Of a stretch of 64,000 nt of DNA, positions 42,758 to 51,615 are shown one piece after another (position 1 is the first letter of the stretch; each line of letters opens with the position of its first letter). The translations under genes were made by a program, and so were the position numbers. Source of the stretch: an uncultured Maribacter sp. (GTDB lineage Bacteria > Bacteroidota > Bacteroidia > Flavobacteriales > Flavobacteriaceae). Location: contig NZ_CANMRY010000001.1 of assembly GCF_947500405.1 (NCBI RefSeq), positions 186,001 to 250,000 of the forward strand, written 5' to 3'. Below the pieces are notes generated by a model. That model worked only from the letters and a program-made list of their open reading frames with translations, was not told where the DNA came from and did no database searches.

Positions 42758-45100
42758 TTAATTTTTATTCAAAATAAATTCATTTGCCCTTTGCATAAAT
42801 GCCTGATTGCTATCTTCTGTATTCATCAAAAAGAAATAACCAATAGCACGTTCCAACTGCATTGAAGCTAGTAAATAATTATAATTGGCTGTAGCACTAG
42901 CCAACTGTGATTGCAGATAATTTGTTTGTGCATCAATTAATTGAATTAATGGAATAGCTCCTTCTGCATAAGAACTTTGAGTAAGCCCTAGGCTTTCTTT
43001 TGCAGTAACTTCTGCGACTTTTGATATCTCAATATTAGCTATTTCATTAGTTAAGTCTAGCACCAATACATTAATATTATTTTCAATATTTAAATCTGTA
43101 TTAGCTTTTTGAATATTTAGTTGATCCTCCTGAATCTTCGCAGTTTGTTTATTAATATTCCTCTGATTTTGCTGAAATATTGGTAAAGAAACATTAAGGC
43201 CTAAATTATATACTCCGTCTGGCGCAACAGGAGATCCTAAAACAGGCACTGAACCTTTTCCTGATTGCGAAATAGCTAAATTATAATTACCCTGTAGTGC
43301 CACAGTAGGAACAAATCTACCAGAAGAATTAAGACGATAGTTCCTTTGTATTGCTCTTAAATTATAATCAATATTCTTAAGTTCAGGAGCATTTAACTTT
43401 GCTTCTTTTATTAAAAATTCGATTAAAAAAGGTCTAAGTTTTGGGTTATCTAAAATATCTTTAAAATCATCATATTTATAATTAATAAATAATCCTTCAG
43501 AAATAGAAGCTTCTTCTACATCTATTTCTAAATTAATCGGATTATTCATTAATTGATTTATAGAGTAATAGGACTCACTCAATTGATTTCCTGCTTCAAT
43601 TAAGGTCTGCATATTTTGGGCAAGTTCACTTCTAAAACGAAGCACGTCTGACTTACTCGATGCACCTGCCTGAAAATTTTGTTCCGATATTTCAAGATTC
43701 TTTTTAGTTACCTCTAAGTTTTGTCCCTGAATTTCTACATTAGTCTTTAGTATTAATGTATTAAAATAGGCGACTGATGCATTTAATAAAGCATCTAATT
43801 CTGCAGCATTAAAGGTTTCTTGTTGTGCCTTTTGGATATTATCTTGAATAGTAATTCCTGCACCCGCACTTTCCGAATATAAGACCTGTTGTAGACCAAC
43901 GGTTCCAGAGGTTGAAAACTCTGGATTAGTTCCTCCTGAAATTTCTGCTACTCTTGGATCTAAATATGCCGCAGTTGCACTTGCTGAAACATCTGGAAGA
44001 AAATTACTTTTAGCAGTTTTAAGGTCTTGAGTGCTTAGGTCAACGTTCTTGCGTTCTACTTCAAGTCCTAAGTTTTTATTTACAACACCATTCATAATAT
44101 CTACTATGGAATATGTGTTATCTGCAGAATATGAGCTATTTCCTCCCACAATATCAACAGTACCCAACATACTATAACGCAAAGGAAAATTAATCTGTTT
44201 TGCTGTGTTAAAATTTAAAGAAAGTCTATTATTATAATCCAATTTTAAGGGCAATTCTGAAGGATTTGTACCATTCACAACTGCCTCTACATTTAATGCT
44301 AATCGTCTAAAAAACTGGTCTAAGTTGGTAGCTGGCTGATTCGTTGCTAAAATTCCTTTTTCCACATCTAATTTACGGTTTGCAGAAAAAGAAGGTAATT
44401 CTTTATCGTTAATTATATTAACCATTTTTTTAAATGCATCATCGGTCAAAGCAAAACCACCAGCAAGATATACAGCATCTATACCCTCTAAAGAATTAGC
44501 TATATTGCCATCTTCAGGTATATTAATTAAAGAATAACTTGTTTTTTTATCTGCGAAATAATCATCAAAAAGTGCTCTAACTGGAAGTGCTTCAGGAAGA
44601 TATTCATCTACTAAAATTCCTACCTTTTTAAACTCATAAATAGAATTAAAAGCTTCTAAATCTTTCTTATAAGATAAAGGAGCTATGATATAAGCTAAAT
44701 TATTTATCCCAGTAGTATTCTGCTGCGCTGGTAAATCAATAAAATCACTATTAACAGATCCGAAAACAATTACTGGTTTGCCATAAGACTTTTGCTGGTA
44801 TAAAGCTATATTATTAATTACACCAAAAGCCAAAATGATATTTACTTCGCTTTTTTCTAGAGCTATAAAATTTGTTTTGGCCAATTCTAAATCATAATTA
44901 TTCTCTAAAGGACTTTTAAAAATCATATTAGTATCTTGTCCCATTACAGAACGAATTTCATTTTTAAGCTTTTCGAATAAAGCCAAATTTTCCTTCGAAT
45001 CCTTATCGACAAGTACTCCAATATTAATAGTCTTTGAACTTTGAGCAAATGAAAAAAACGATGCTAAAAGAAAGACAACTACAACTAATTGTTTTTTCAT
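42758..45100 (-). CDS. TolC-like outer-membrane channel fused to a substrate-binding-like domain
   Basis: The 780-residue protein is nearly twice the usual TolC length. After a signal peptide (FLLASFFSFAQ), residues about 22-320 look like a periplasmic binding domain of the ABC_sub_bind type (KTINIGVLVDKDSKENLALF, SEVNIILAFGVINNI, KPVIVFGSVNSDFIDLPA, KKVGILVDEYLPEALP). Residues about 340-760 form a TolC-type outer-membrane efflux domain with long helices and the repeated AAELDALLNASVAYFNTLIL-type pattern. It is the channel of the RND operon. The binding-like domain could sense or capture a ligand, but that is inference. Confidence 0.88.
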   Translation of the reverse strand: MKKQLVVVVFLLASFFSFAQSSKTINIGVLVDKDSKENLALFEKLKNEIRSVMGQDTNMIFKSPLENNYDLELAKTNFIALEKSEVNIILAFGVINNIALYQQKSYGKPVIVFGSVNSDFIDLPAQQNTTGINNLAYIIAPLSYKKDLEAFNSIYEFKKVGILVDEYLPEALPVRALFDDYFADKKTSYSLINIPEDGNIANSLEGIDAVYLAGGFALTDDAFKKMVNIINDKELPSFSANRKLDVEKGILATNQPATNLDQFFRRLALNVEAVVNGTNPSELPLKLDYNNRLSLNFNTAKQINFPLRYSMLGTVDIVGGNSSYSADNTYSIVDIMNGVVNKNLGLEVERKNVDLSTQDLKTAKSNFLPDVSASATAAYLDPRVAEISGGTNPEFSTSGTVGLQQVLYSESAGAGITIQDNIQKAQQETFNAAELDALLNASVAYFNTLILKTNVEIQGQNLEVTKKNLEISEQNFQAGASSKSDVLRFRSELAQNMQTLIEAGNQLSESYYSINQLMNNPINLEIDVEEASISEGLFINYKYDDFKDILDNPKLRPFLIEFLIKEAKLNAPELKNIDYNLRAIQRNYRLNSSGRFVPTVALQGNYNLAISQSGKGSVPVLGSPVAPDGVYNLGLNVSLPIFQQNQRNINKQTAKIQEDQLNIQKANTDLNIENNINVLVLDLTNEIANIEISKVAEVTAKESLGLTQSSYAEGAIPLIQLIDAQTNYLQSQLASATANYNYLLASMQLERAIGYFFLMNTEDSNQAFMQRANEFILNKN

Positions 45101-45109
45101 AATTTTAAT

Positions 45110-45541
45110 TTATTTCCAACCTTTTCTTTCATAGACACCTTTTAAAAGTTTTTTATAGGTATCTAAGTAATAACCATATTGCTTATCATCTAAAATTGGC
45201 TTAACTTCTGAATGTTGTTTTTGTAAAAGCTCTTCGAATTTAGAGCGTATTTCTTTGGGAGTGTATCCTTTTTCTTTTTTTTCTAGAGCCGTCATCTTAT
45301 AAGTATGATATAAGATTATATTATAAAATTCCTTTCTTTTCTCTCCAGTAACACCCATTATGGTAGCCCTATCATAAAACCATAATTGCAAGCTATCTCT
45401 TTCTGTACTTTTAAATATATCTACTCGCTTAGATTTTTCTTGACCATTATCCTCCTGAGAATAAATTGGGCTAGATAATATTACTAAAAAAATTATAAAA
45501 GCAACTATTTTTAGAAAGGATTTAATCATCATGTTTTCCAT
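45110..45541 (-). CDS. Small secreted protein at the head of the efflux operon
   Basis: The 143-residue protein has a signal peptide (IVAFIIFLVILSSPIYSQ) and a helical, charged mature part: LQLWFYDRATIMGVTGEKRK, FYNIILYHTYKMTALEKKEK and KPILDDKQYGYYLDTYKKLL. The length and helical hairpin-like order recall CpxP/Spy-type periplasmic proteins, but the LTxxQ motif is absent, so I do not assign the family. Its stop is 9 bp before the TolC-like gene, making it the first gene of the operon. Alternative ATGs lie a few codons in. Confidence 0.65.
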   Translation of the reverse strand: MENMMIKSFLKIVAFIIFLVILSSPIYSQEDNGQEKSKRVDIFKSTERDSLQLWFYDRATIMGVTGEKRKEFYNIILYHTYKMTALEKKEKGYTPKEIRSKFEELLQKQHSEVKPILDDKQYGYYLDTYKKLLKGVYERKGWK

Positions 45542-45946
45542 TGTTTGTTTTAAATATAAATAACTTAGCGCAAATATCTAAATAAAATAACTTAGTGCAA
45601 ATATCTCAATAGAATAACTTTTAATGATAAAAAACATATTAGTAAATTACTTTTTCATTATTAGTAATCACATTAAAAAATTGAATATTGGCTTTAACCT
45701 CTAAACCAAAAAAGTTTAGTTTTAATACTTATTGATAATTAATAAACGCCAAACACTCATAAATCTAGTCAAATTCTTTAAAACCTTAAAGCTTTATTAA
45801 AAAACGAGCTGATTCGGGGTCACTAGTTTTTTGAACCTCTCAAAACGCTTTTAAAACCTGACAAAATAAGATTTTTGGATAGATCTTCTTTGTCTCAAGC
45901 TTAATAAAGAAAATAAATTTTTAAAAGATTATTTTTCAAAAATATA

Positions 45947-45954
45947 TACATTTG
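45947..45954 (+). promoter_or_regulatory. Candidate -7 box upstream of a possible small RNA
   Basis: TACATTTG fits the Bacteroidota TAnnTTTG element. It lies about 160 bp upstream of a strong intrinsic terminator with no credible reading frame between. No TTTG -33 element is seen at the usual 19-bp spacing. Confidence 0.35.
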
Positions 45955-45959
45955 TGTTA

Positions 45960-46150
45960 GACGAAATACCAAATAGTAATATTGAGTATTAGATTGAGTT
46001 CACAATCCGTCAACATAAAACATAGAATTTAGCATAGAGCCTAGAAACATTGGAATAAAGCCATAAGGTTTGAATCCTGTCGAGGTCACAAAAAAGCCAT
46101 TCAACTGGTAACAAAACCATGTAAGTCTTATGATTTACATGGTTTTTATT
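45960..46150 (+). ncRNA. Candidate small RNA with tRNA-like 3' segment
   Basis: A -7 box at 45947 and a strong terminator at 46113 frame about 190 bp without a plausible gene. Inside is a short hairpin (GATTG/CAATC, around 45992-46007). Near 46068-46090 a segment reads AGGTTTGAATCCTGTCGAGG followed by TCAC, resembling the T-arm and acceptor 3' side of a tRNA. I find no matching 5' half, so it is not a normal tRNA gene. It may be a small RNA or a decayed tRNA or attachment-site remnant. Confidence 0.35.
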
Positions 46151-46155
46151 TTTTT
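46113..46155 (+). terminator. Strong intrinsic terminator
   Basis: AAAACCATGTAA (46113-46124) and TTACATGGTTTT (46135-46146) form a perfect 12-bp stem with a 10-nt loop, followed by a T-rich tail. No upstream protein gene on the plus strand explains it, which supports a non-coding transcript. Confidence 0.8.
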
Positions 46156-46159
46156 AGGA

Positions 46160-46336
46160 ATGTACAAACCCTTTTTTACTATCCAGTCCAGTGTATCTAA
46201 GCACAACGTAGTTTTGGAGGAATCAAAAGAAGACTTTATCGAAGAACAGCTAGATATAAGGGATAAAAAATACACACCCAAAACCTTATGGGAGCTATTT
46301 ACTATAATTTATATAGAAGTCCATAGCAGCTTATAA
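46160..46336 (+). CDS. Doubtful small protein, 58 residues
   Basis: An ATG just after the terminator opens a 58-residue frame starting MYKPFFTIQSSVSKHNVVLE and ending TLWELFTIIYIEVHSSL. I recognise no family and the longer form would start inside the terminator stem. It may be chance or a gene remnant. The following roughly 350 bp to 46698 are very AT-rich and show nothing I can support. Confidence 0.2.
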   Translation: MYKPFFTIQSSVSKHNVVLEESKEDFIEEQLDIRDKKYTPKTLWELFTIIYIEVHSSL

Positions 46337-46698
46337 TTCTAAAAAACAAACCTAAAAACACTTTTTCAAAACTAAATTCGACAAAAAAATAGATACAAAA
46401 CTTAAAAATTAACTAATCAAAAAAATCTCTTTTCAAAGGTTATACAACGATCTCTATTAAATAATAAAACATATTTTTTAATCATTTCTTAATACAAAAC
46501 TCTTTTATATGAAATAGAAAAAACTTTTATTAACACCTATTGTTTATAACAAAAAAGAATACAATAAGTGCATCAAAAAACGCATAAAAACCTATATAAC
46601 AACAAATTAAAACCAATTAAACACAACACTAATATCCTTAAAAAAATCTTAAATATAAAAACCTAATAGCTTTATAAGAAGTAACAATTACAATGATA

Positions 46699-46729
46699 TT
46701 TGGAAATGTTCTATATTATATTAACTTTA
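46699..46729 (+). promoter_or_regulatory. Bacteroidota-type promoter (TTTG-N19-TAnnTTT)
   Basis: TTTG at 46699-46702 is followed after exactly 19 bp by TAACTTTA at 46722-46729, a single mismatch to TAnnTTTG. The next gene starts at 46745, giving a very short leader. This is the clearest promoter in the window. Confidence 0.65.
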
Positions 46730-46744
46730 GCAAAAATTTAATTT

Positions 46745-46966
46745 ATGGATTTAACGGAAAGAGCTCTTGAGTTTGAAACCAGAAAAATGAGTAACATGTC
46801 TACTAGTGACCGTGTTGAAGCATCAAGAGAGGCAAAGGCTTTAATATTAGAAATTAACGAAATTTATAAGGAAACTAAAGATTCTGAGTTAATGGATATG
46901 ATGAAGCGTTTAACAGAAAAGAAAAAGAAAATAGAGAAACGCCTTAAAGGTGCGCCTTTAGTATAA
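46745..46966 (+). CDS. Small charged helical protein, 73 residues
   Basis: The product starts MDLTERALEFETRKMSNMST and is almost entirely predicted helix, with heptad-like charge (REAKALILEINEIYKETKDS, MMKRLTEKKKKIEKRLKG). It has no signal peptide. I recognise no named family, but the strong promoter and terminator framing it support a real, well-expressed gene. It is a single-gene unit. Confidence 0.7.
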   Translation: MDLTERALEFETRKMSNMSTSDRVEASREAKALILEINEIYKETKDSELMDMMKRLTEKKKKIEKRLKGAPLV

Positions 46967-47010
46967 CACATTAAAACAATCATTTTATTTTACATTAAAA
47001 TGTAAAATAT

Positions 47011-47044
47011 AAAAAGGTGTATAGTTTAAACTATACACCTTTTT
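47011..47044. terminator. Perfect 34-nt palindromic terminator
   Basis: AAAAAGGTGTATAGTTT followed directly by its exact complement forms a 34-nt palindrome with A- and T-runs at the ends, working on either strand. It ends the small gene at 46745. A second, weaker AT-rich inverted repeat lies just before it, at about 46987-47008. Confidence 0.75.
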
Positions 47045-47072
47045 ATATTTTAAGATAAACCCTAGTAAAATT

Positions 47073-47630
47073 ATGGAGTATATATTAAATCCTTGGCCAT
47101 GGTATATTTCTGGACCTTTAATTACTCTTGTAATGGTGATTCTAATTCTTTTTGGAAAGAATTTTGGAATGTCATCTAACCTAAGAACACTTTGTACTAT
47201 TAGTGGTGCAGATAAATATGCCGATTTTTTTAAAATAGACTGGAAATCTTACAGCTGGAATTTAGTAGTTGTATTAGGAGCCATTATTGGTGGTTTTATT
47301 GCTACACAATTTTTATCTAACGGAGCGCCAATAGATTTGAGCGTGGAAACTATAACAGACTTAAAAAACTTAGGGTTTTCTAATGCTGGTGAAAATTTAT
47401 TACCACCAGAAATATATAGTTGGGATGCCATTTTATCTTTAAAAGGCTTGAGTGTTTTAATTATAGGAGGTTTTTTAGTTGGTTTTGGAGCTCGTTACGC
47501 GGGAGGTTGCACATCTGGACACGCCATTAGCGGACTTAGTAATTTACAGATTCCTTCTTTAATTGCTGTAGTTGGCTTTTTTATTGGTGGTTTGGTAATG
47601 ACACATTTTATTTTACCCTTAATTTTTTAA
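47073..47630 (+). CDS. YeeE/YedE-family transporter, first half
   Basis: The 185-residue membrane protein has about five helices and the sulphur-transport motif FGARYAGGCTSGHAISGLSN, with the conserved Cys used by YeeE to pass thiosulfate. In Bacteroidota the family is often split into two short proteins, and the next gene, 3 bp on, is the other half. Import of thiosulfate or another reduced sulphur compound is the expected role; the exact substrate is unproven. Confidence 0.88.
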   Translation: MEYILNPWPWYISGPLITLVMVILILFGKNFGMSSNLRTLCTISGADKYADFFKIDWKSYSWNLVVVLGAIIGGFIATQFLSNGAPIDLSVETITDLKNLGFSNAGENLLPPEIYSWDAILSLKGLSVLIIGGFLVGFGARYAGGCTSGHAISGLSNLQIPSLIAVVGFFIGGLVMTHFILPLIF

Positions 47631-47633
47631 AAT

Positions 47634-48047
47634 ATGAAGTTTTTAAAATTTTTATTTGTTGGAATTCTTTTTGGAATAATTTTAGTAAAGTCTGAAGCTG
47701 TTTCTTGGTACAGAATTTTTGAAATGTTTAAGTTTCAATCCTTCCATATGTATGGCATTATTGGCTCCGCTGTAGGTTTGGGTATTTTATCTATCTACCT
47801 TATTAAAAAGTCTAAAATTAAAAGTATAGAAGGGCAGGAAATAAAAATTCCTACTAAGAACAAAAGCTTTATAAATTACTTGTTAGGAGGTACTATATTT
47901 GGATTAGGATGGGCTTTAGCAGGTGCTTGTCCTGGGCCAATGTATATTCTTTTAGGAACTGGTGTTTTTAGTATGCTTATTGTTATTGCGGCAGCAACAC
48001 TAGGAACTTTTGTATATGGCTTACTAAAAAGTAAGTTACCTCATTAA
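47634..48047 (+). CDS. YeeE/YedE-family transporter, second half (DUF6691-like)
   Basis: The 137-residue membrane protein has about four helices with the paired motif TIFGLGWALAGACPGPMYIL, again with a conserved Cys. It completes the split YeeE/YedE module begun by the upstream gene and is almost certainly cotranscribed with it. It is convergent with clpS, one base apart. Confidence 0.87.
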   Translation: MKFLKFLFVGILFGIILVKSEAVSWYRIFEMFKFQSFHMYGIIGSAVGLGILSIYLIKKSKIKSIEGQEIKIPTKNKSFINYLLGGTIFGLGWALAGACPGPMYILLGTGVFSMLIVIAAATLGTFVYGLLKSKLPH

Positions 48048-48048
48048 A

Positions 48049-48324
48049 CTATATAATTTCAGCATTAAGCCCAGCTTGTAATAATCTTGTACAACGCGGT
48101 TTTAAATCTTTAAACTCTCCAGTTTTAACGGTACACTTACCGTTATAATGTACAATTAAAGAACATTGCTCTGCTTGTTCTGAAGTATGATCACAAACAG
48201 CAATTAGGGTATCTATTACATGATCAAAAGTATTTACTTCATCATTAAATAGAACAATTTCGTTTTGGTTTACCGTTTCTTCTTCTAGTAATAACTCTTC
48301 TGATAATTCTTCTCTAGTGCTCAT
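48049..48324 (-). CDS. clpS: ATP-dependent Clp protease adaptor ClpS
   Basis: The 91-residue protein has an acidic, flexible N-terminus and the ClpS core: EIVLFNDEVNTFDHVIDTLI, SEQAEQCSLIVHYNGKCTVK and LLQAGLNAEII. The Asn-Asp-Glu segment and the His are the residues that bind N-degron side chains in ClpS. It delivers N-end-rule substrates to ClpAP or a related Clp machine. It is 21 bp downstream of prmA, a pairing common in Bacteroidota. Confidence 0.92.
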   Translation of the reverse strand: MSTREELSEELLLEEETVNQNEIVLFNDEVNTFDHVIDTLIAVCDHTSEQAEQCSLIVHYNGKCTVKTGEFKDLKPRCTRLLQAGLNAEII

Positions 48325-48345
48325 AATAATAGAGTTTTATTACAA

Positions 48346-49182
48346 CTAAAATACATATTTTGCAGCTACCCAATTATTTTTTTCCAGTTTTTTTTCAAAC
48401 TTTAACGAATATTCCTTACACTTAGAAGTAATCTTATCTAAATCTTCTAAATAAAAACCACTAAGAAATAAAGTACCACCAGGGTTTAAACTTTTTACAT
48501 AAACAGGAATATCTTCTAGTAAGATATTTCTATTAATATTCGCTATAATAACATCAAACTTTTTGTCAGTTAATAGACCAGCATCCCCCTCAAAAACCTG
48601 AATATTAGAAAACCCATTTCTTTCTACGTTTTCTTTAGCATTTAAATAACACCAATTATCAATATCTATAGCTTCTATAGGAGAAGCTCCTTTCATAGCT
48701 GCTAAGATTGCTAATACACCTGTACCACTACCCATATCTAAAACAGATTTCCCTTTAAAATCATTTTCTAATATATGAGAAAGCATCATAAATGTAGTTT
48801 CGTGGTGCCCTGTTCCAAAACTCATCTTGGGCTCTATAACAATATCATATTCCACTCTAGGTGCATCATGAAAAGGAGCTCTAACTACACAAGCATCTCC
48901 TACCTGTATGGCTTTAAAATTCTCTTCCCAAGTAGCATTCCAATTTTCTTGTTCTATTTCTTTTACAGAATATTCTATTTTAAAATTTTCATTTTTAAGT
49001 ATTGCAATATCTTCTACAGCAGATTCTTTCCAATCTGTTTTTTGGATATATGCTAAAACACCATTTTCATTTTCCACAAAACTTTCAAAGCCTATTTCTC
49101 CTAATTCTGCAATTAAAATATCGGATGTTGGTTGTACAGGAAAAACTGTAAAAACATATTCTATATATATGATATTTGCCAT
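48346..49182 (-). CDS. prmA: Ribosomal protein L11 methyltransferase PrmA
   Basis: This 278-residue enzyme has the S-adenosylmethionine-binding motif KSVLDMGSGTGVLAILAAMK, the substrate-side PKMSFGTGHHETTFMMLS segment characteristic of PrmA, and DVIIANINRNILLEDIP. It trimethylates ribosomal protein L11 in the cytosol. It starts 78 bp after the tpiA stop, behind the terminator at 49208. Confidence 0.95.
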   Translation of the reverse strand: MANIIYIEYVFTVFPVQPTSDILIAELGEIGFESFVENENGVLAYIQKTDWKESAVEDIAILKNENFKIEYSVKEIEQENWNATWEENFKAIQVGDACVVRAPFHDAPRVEYDIVIEPKMSFGTGHHETTFMMLSHILENDFKGKSVLDMGSGTGVLAILAAMKGASPIEAIDIDNWCYLNAKENVERNGFSNIQVFEGDAGLLTDKKFDVIIANINRNILLEDIPVYVKSLNPGGTLFLSGFYLEDLDKITSKCKEYSLKFEKKLEKNNWVAAKYVF

Positions 49183-49207
49183 ACTTATTTACTTTAAGTG
49201 TACTAAA

Positions 49208-49243
49208 AAAAGCTGCTTAGAAGATAGCTCCTAAACAGCTTTT
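49208..49243 (-). terminator. Intrinsic terminator between tpiA and prmA
   Basis: The arms AAAAGCTGCTTAG and CTAAACAGCTTTT pair with one mismatch. Read on the minus strand the hairpin is followed by a run of seven T, just after the tpiA stop at 49261. It separates the tpiA operon from prmA-clpS. Confidence 0.8.
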
Positions 49244-49260
49244 ACTTATTTATTCTAAAA

Positions 49261-50010
49261 CTAAATAGCTTTAATTATATCTACAAAATTATCGGCAACT
49301 AAAGCAGCACCTCCAATTAAACCGCCATCTACATCTGGTTTAGAAAATATCTCTTCTGCATTAGCTGGTTTTACACTTCCACCGTATAAAATAGAAACAT
49401 TGTTTGCTATTTCTTCGTTATAAGCCTCTGTTATTGTTTTACGAATAAAAGCATGCATTTCTTGCGCTTGATCTGCAGAAGCTGTTTCTCCTGTACCAAT
49501 AGCCCATACTGGCTCATAAGCCAATATAATAGAACTCCAAGCACTAGCATCTAAAGAAAATAATGCGTTTTTAATTTGACTTTCTACAACTTTAAAATGG
49601 TTTCCAGACTTTCTATCTGCCAACTCTTCTCCAAAGCAAAACATTACACGTAAGTTCTTAGCTAAAGCTGCTTTTACTTTTTTTTCAAGAATCTCATCAG
49701 TCTCTCCAAAATAGGCTCTCCTTTCCGAGTGTCCTAAAATAACTGTACTAACACCAATACTTACTAACATATCTCCAGAAATCTCTCCTGTGTATGCGCC
49801 ACTTTCTGCAAAATGCATGTTTTGCGCTATAGCATTAATAGTAGAAGATTCTAAGCTATGTACTGCAGTTGCTAAATTTACAAAAGTAGGCGCTACCATA
49901 ACTTCTGCATTAGTATCTGGTAATTTAGCTGCAAGCTCTGTTAATAAAGCTTCTGTTTCTGCTAAATTTTTATTCATTTTCCAATTTCCGGCTACGATTT
50001 TACTTCTCAT
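49261..50010 (-). CDS. tpiA: Triose-phosphate isomerase
   Basis: The 249-residue enzyme carries all TIM active-site motifs: AGNWKMNKN (Lys), VILGHSERRAYFGE (His and the GHSERR segment), ILAYEPVWAIGTG (Glu) and SILYGGSVKPAN with GLIGGAAL. It interconverts dihydroxyacetone phosphate and glyceraldehyde 3-phosphate in glycolysis. It is the last gene of a run DUF1599-DoxX-TlpA-tpiA ending at the terminator, an order conserved in many Bacteroidota. Confidence 0.97.
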   Translation of the reverse strand: MRSKIVAGNWKMNKNLAETEALLTELAAKLPDTNAEVMVAPTFVNLATAVHSLESSTINAIAQNMHFAESGAYTGEISGDMLVSIGVSTVILGHSERRAYFGETDEILEKKVKAALAKNLRVMFCFGEELADRKSGNHFKVVESQIKNALFSLDASAWSSIILAYEPVWAIGTGETASADQAQEMHAFIRKTITEAYNEEIANNVSILYGGSVKPANAEEIFSKPDVDGGLIGGAALVADNFVDIIKAI

Positions 50011-50015
50011 TTTAT

Positions 50016-50510
50016 TTATTTTGTAAGTTGTTTTATAATCTCTTTATCTCCTGCCTTAATGGCTTTATATAACTTTATGGTACCATCCTTATCTATCACC
50101 ATATAACGAGGAATCCAATCCAAATCTATAGCAGTAAACAAATCGGACTTCCATCCTTTACTTGCCCAATAATGGGTTCCATCTTCTATTCCGAATTTTT
50201 TTATTCCTTTCTTCCAACTTTCTTTTGTTCTATCTAAAGATATATATAGAAAAGATACCTCCTTAAAATCATTTTTCAGCTTCTTTACTGTAGGCATACC
50301 AACAACACAATCTTTACACCAAGAAGCCCAAATATCTATTAAAACAACTTTACCTTTAAATGCCTCTAAAACATCTTCAAAAGTATCTTCTCCTCCTTTT
50401 AAATTAACTAATTTATCTTGTAAAGCCTTTTCTGAAAAAGTTTTTTCTTGAGCATTAATGCTCATTAAATTTGCATATAAAAAAACAAGTCCTATTAAAA
50501 TTTTTCTCAT
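50016..50510 (-). CDS. TlpA-like periplasmic thioredoxin
   Basis: The 164-residue protein has a signal peptide (LVFLYANLMSINA) and a thioredoxin fold with the redox motif LIDIWASWCKDCVVGMPT (C-K-D-C), then VSFLYISLDRTKESWKKGIK and the cis-proline loop LDWIPRYMVIDKDG. It probably reduces or exchanges disulfides in the periplasm. It lies 5 bp before tpiA and 6 bp after the DoxX-like gene. Confidence 0.88.
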   Translation of the reverse strand: MRKILIGLVFLYANLMSINAQEKTFSEKALQDKLVNLKGGEDTFEDVLEAFKGKVVLIDIWASWCKDCVVGMPTVKKLKNDFKEVSFLYISLDRTKESWKKGIKKFGIEDGTHYWASKGWKSDLFTAIDLDWIPRYMVIDKDGTIKLYKAIKAGDKEIIKQLTK

Positions 50511-50516
50511 AAGTAA

Positions 50517-51614
50517 TTAATTGAAAGAAAGTTCTTCTAAATCGTTATAATGCACTTTCTGCTTTATTGTTCCTTTTTCTAACACTAAAACTCCTGGATT
50601 AGAACGCACAATTGTTTTTAAAGCAGTTTCATCTGTAAAGTAAAAAGGAAACTCTAAATTATATGCTTTACTAATTTCCTGTGTTTGTTTTGGCCCAGAG
50701 GCAGACATACCTATAATCTTATACCCTTTTTTCTCTGCTGCAACAGACATTTCTTTTATTTCTACGTAAAAATCGGTATTCGTTTTTCTTAAATCATACG
50801 CAACAACCATTACCAATTTAGGTTCTTGTAATAAAGAATCTGCAAAATCCTCCCCATTTTGCTCTATAGTAAAATCGTGTATAGGTGGCTCATATCCTTT
50901 TTGAATTTCTGTAGTTTCTACATCTATAAAATCTCCTGCAACAGTTGGGTAATCTCCTTTGGTATGGTGTATTTCCTCTACTCCGTTAACCTTAAATTTC
51001 CAAGCATAATCAAAAACAGCTTCTGGAGCTCCTTCAGGAACCACCATACCATCTTTAATATTTGCTCCTATTTTATATGGCCTAAAATCTATAACCGGTA
51101 AATGGTTTAAAACATAATACCCGTAACCAACACTTAATATTAAAGCTATTGCAACTGCAATTCTATTAGGGTAAGGCCTAAATAATGGTGTTATTAAATT
51201 TCTTTTTATAAAAAGAAATACTATTAAAATTAATAAGATAATATCTTTAGAAAAAGACTCCCAAGGGGTTAGTTTTATAGCGTCTCCAAAACAACCACAA
51301 TCTGTAACTTTGTTAAAATAAGCAGAATAGAAAGTTAAAAAAGTAAAGAAAATAATCATTAAAAGAAGGTTCCACAAGGTAAATTTTACACGAAAACCAA
51401 CCAAGAGCATTACTCCCAGAAGTACTTCAAAAATAACTACGCCTATAGATACCCATAATGCATAAGGCTCTAAAAAAGTTAAATTTAAAACTGCTTCGCT
51501 AAAATATTCTTGCAGCTTAAAAGAAAATCCTACTGGGTCATTTAACTTTATAAACCCACTAATAATAAAAAGAATTCCAACAAATAGCCTACAAAAACCA
51601 ACTAAATATTTCAT
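50517..51614 (-). CDS. DoxX/MauE-like membrane protein (BT_3928 family)
   Basis: This 365-residue protein starts with four or five hydrophobic helices that match DoxX/MauE (VGFCRLFVGILFIISGFIKL, EVLLGVMLLVGFRVKFTLWN, TDCGCFGDAIKLTPWESFSK). A soluble part of about 180 residues follows, ending in a thioredoxin-like stretch (KLVMVVAYDLRKTNTDFYVE, LEFPFYFTDETALKTIVRSN) without a redox Cys pair. The CGCFG motif suggests a link to periplasmic disulfide chemistry, in keeping with the TlpA-like neighbour. The precise function of the family is unknown. Confidence 0.85.
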   Translation of the reverse strand: MKYLVGFCRLFVGILFIISGFIKLNDPVGFSFKLQEYFSEAVLNLTFLEPYALWVSIGVVIFEVLLGVMLLVGFRVKFTLWNLLLMIIFFTFLTFYSAYFNKVTDCGCFGDAIKLTPWESFSKDIILLILIVFLFIKRNLITPLFRPYPNRIAVAIALILSVGYGYYVLNHLPVIDFRPYKIGANIKDGMVVPEGAPEAVFDYAWKFKVNGVEEIHHTKGDYPTVAGDFIDVETTEIQKGYEPPIHDFTIEQNGEDFADSLLQEPKLVMVVAYDLRKTNTDFYVEIKEMSVAAEKKGYKIIGMSASGPKQTQEISKAYNLEFPFYFTDETALKTIVRSNPGVLVLEKGTIKQKVHYNDLEELSFN

Positions 51615-51615
51615 A

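Noticed and set aside
46068..46090. Complete tRNA gene
   Set aside because: Only a T-arm-like and 3' acceptor-like piece is visible; no matching D-arm, anticodon arm or 5' acceptor strand was found upstream.
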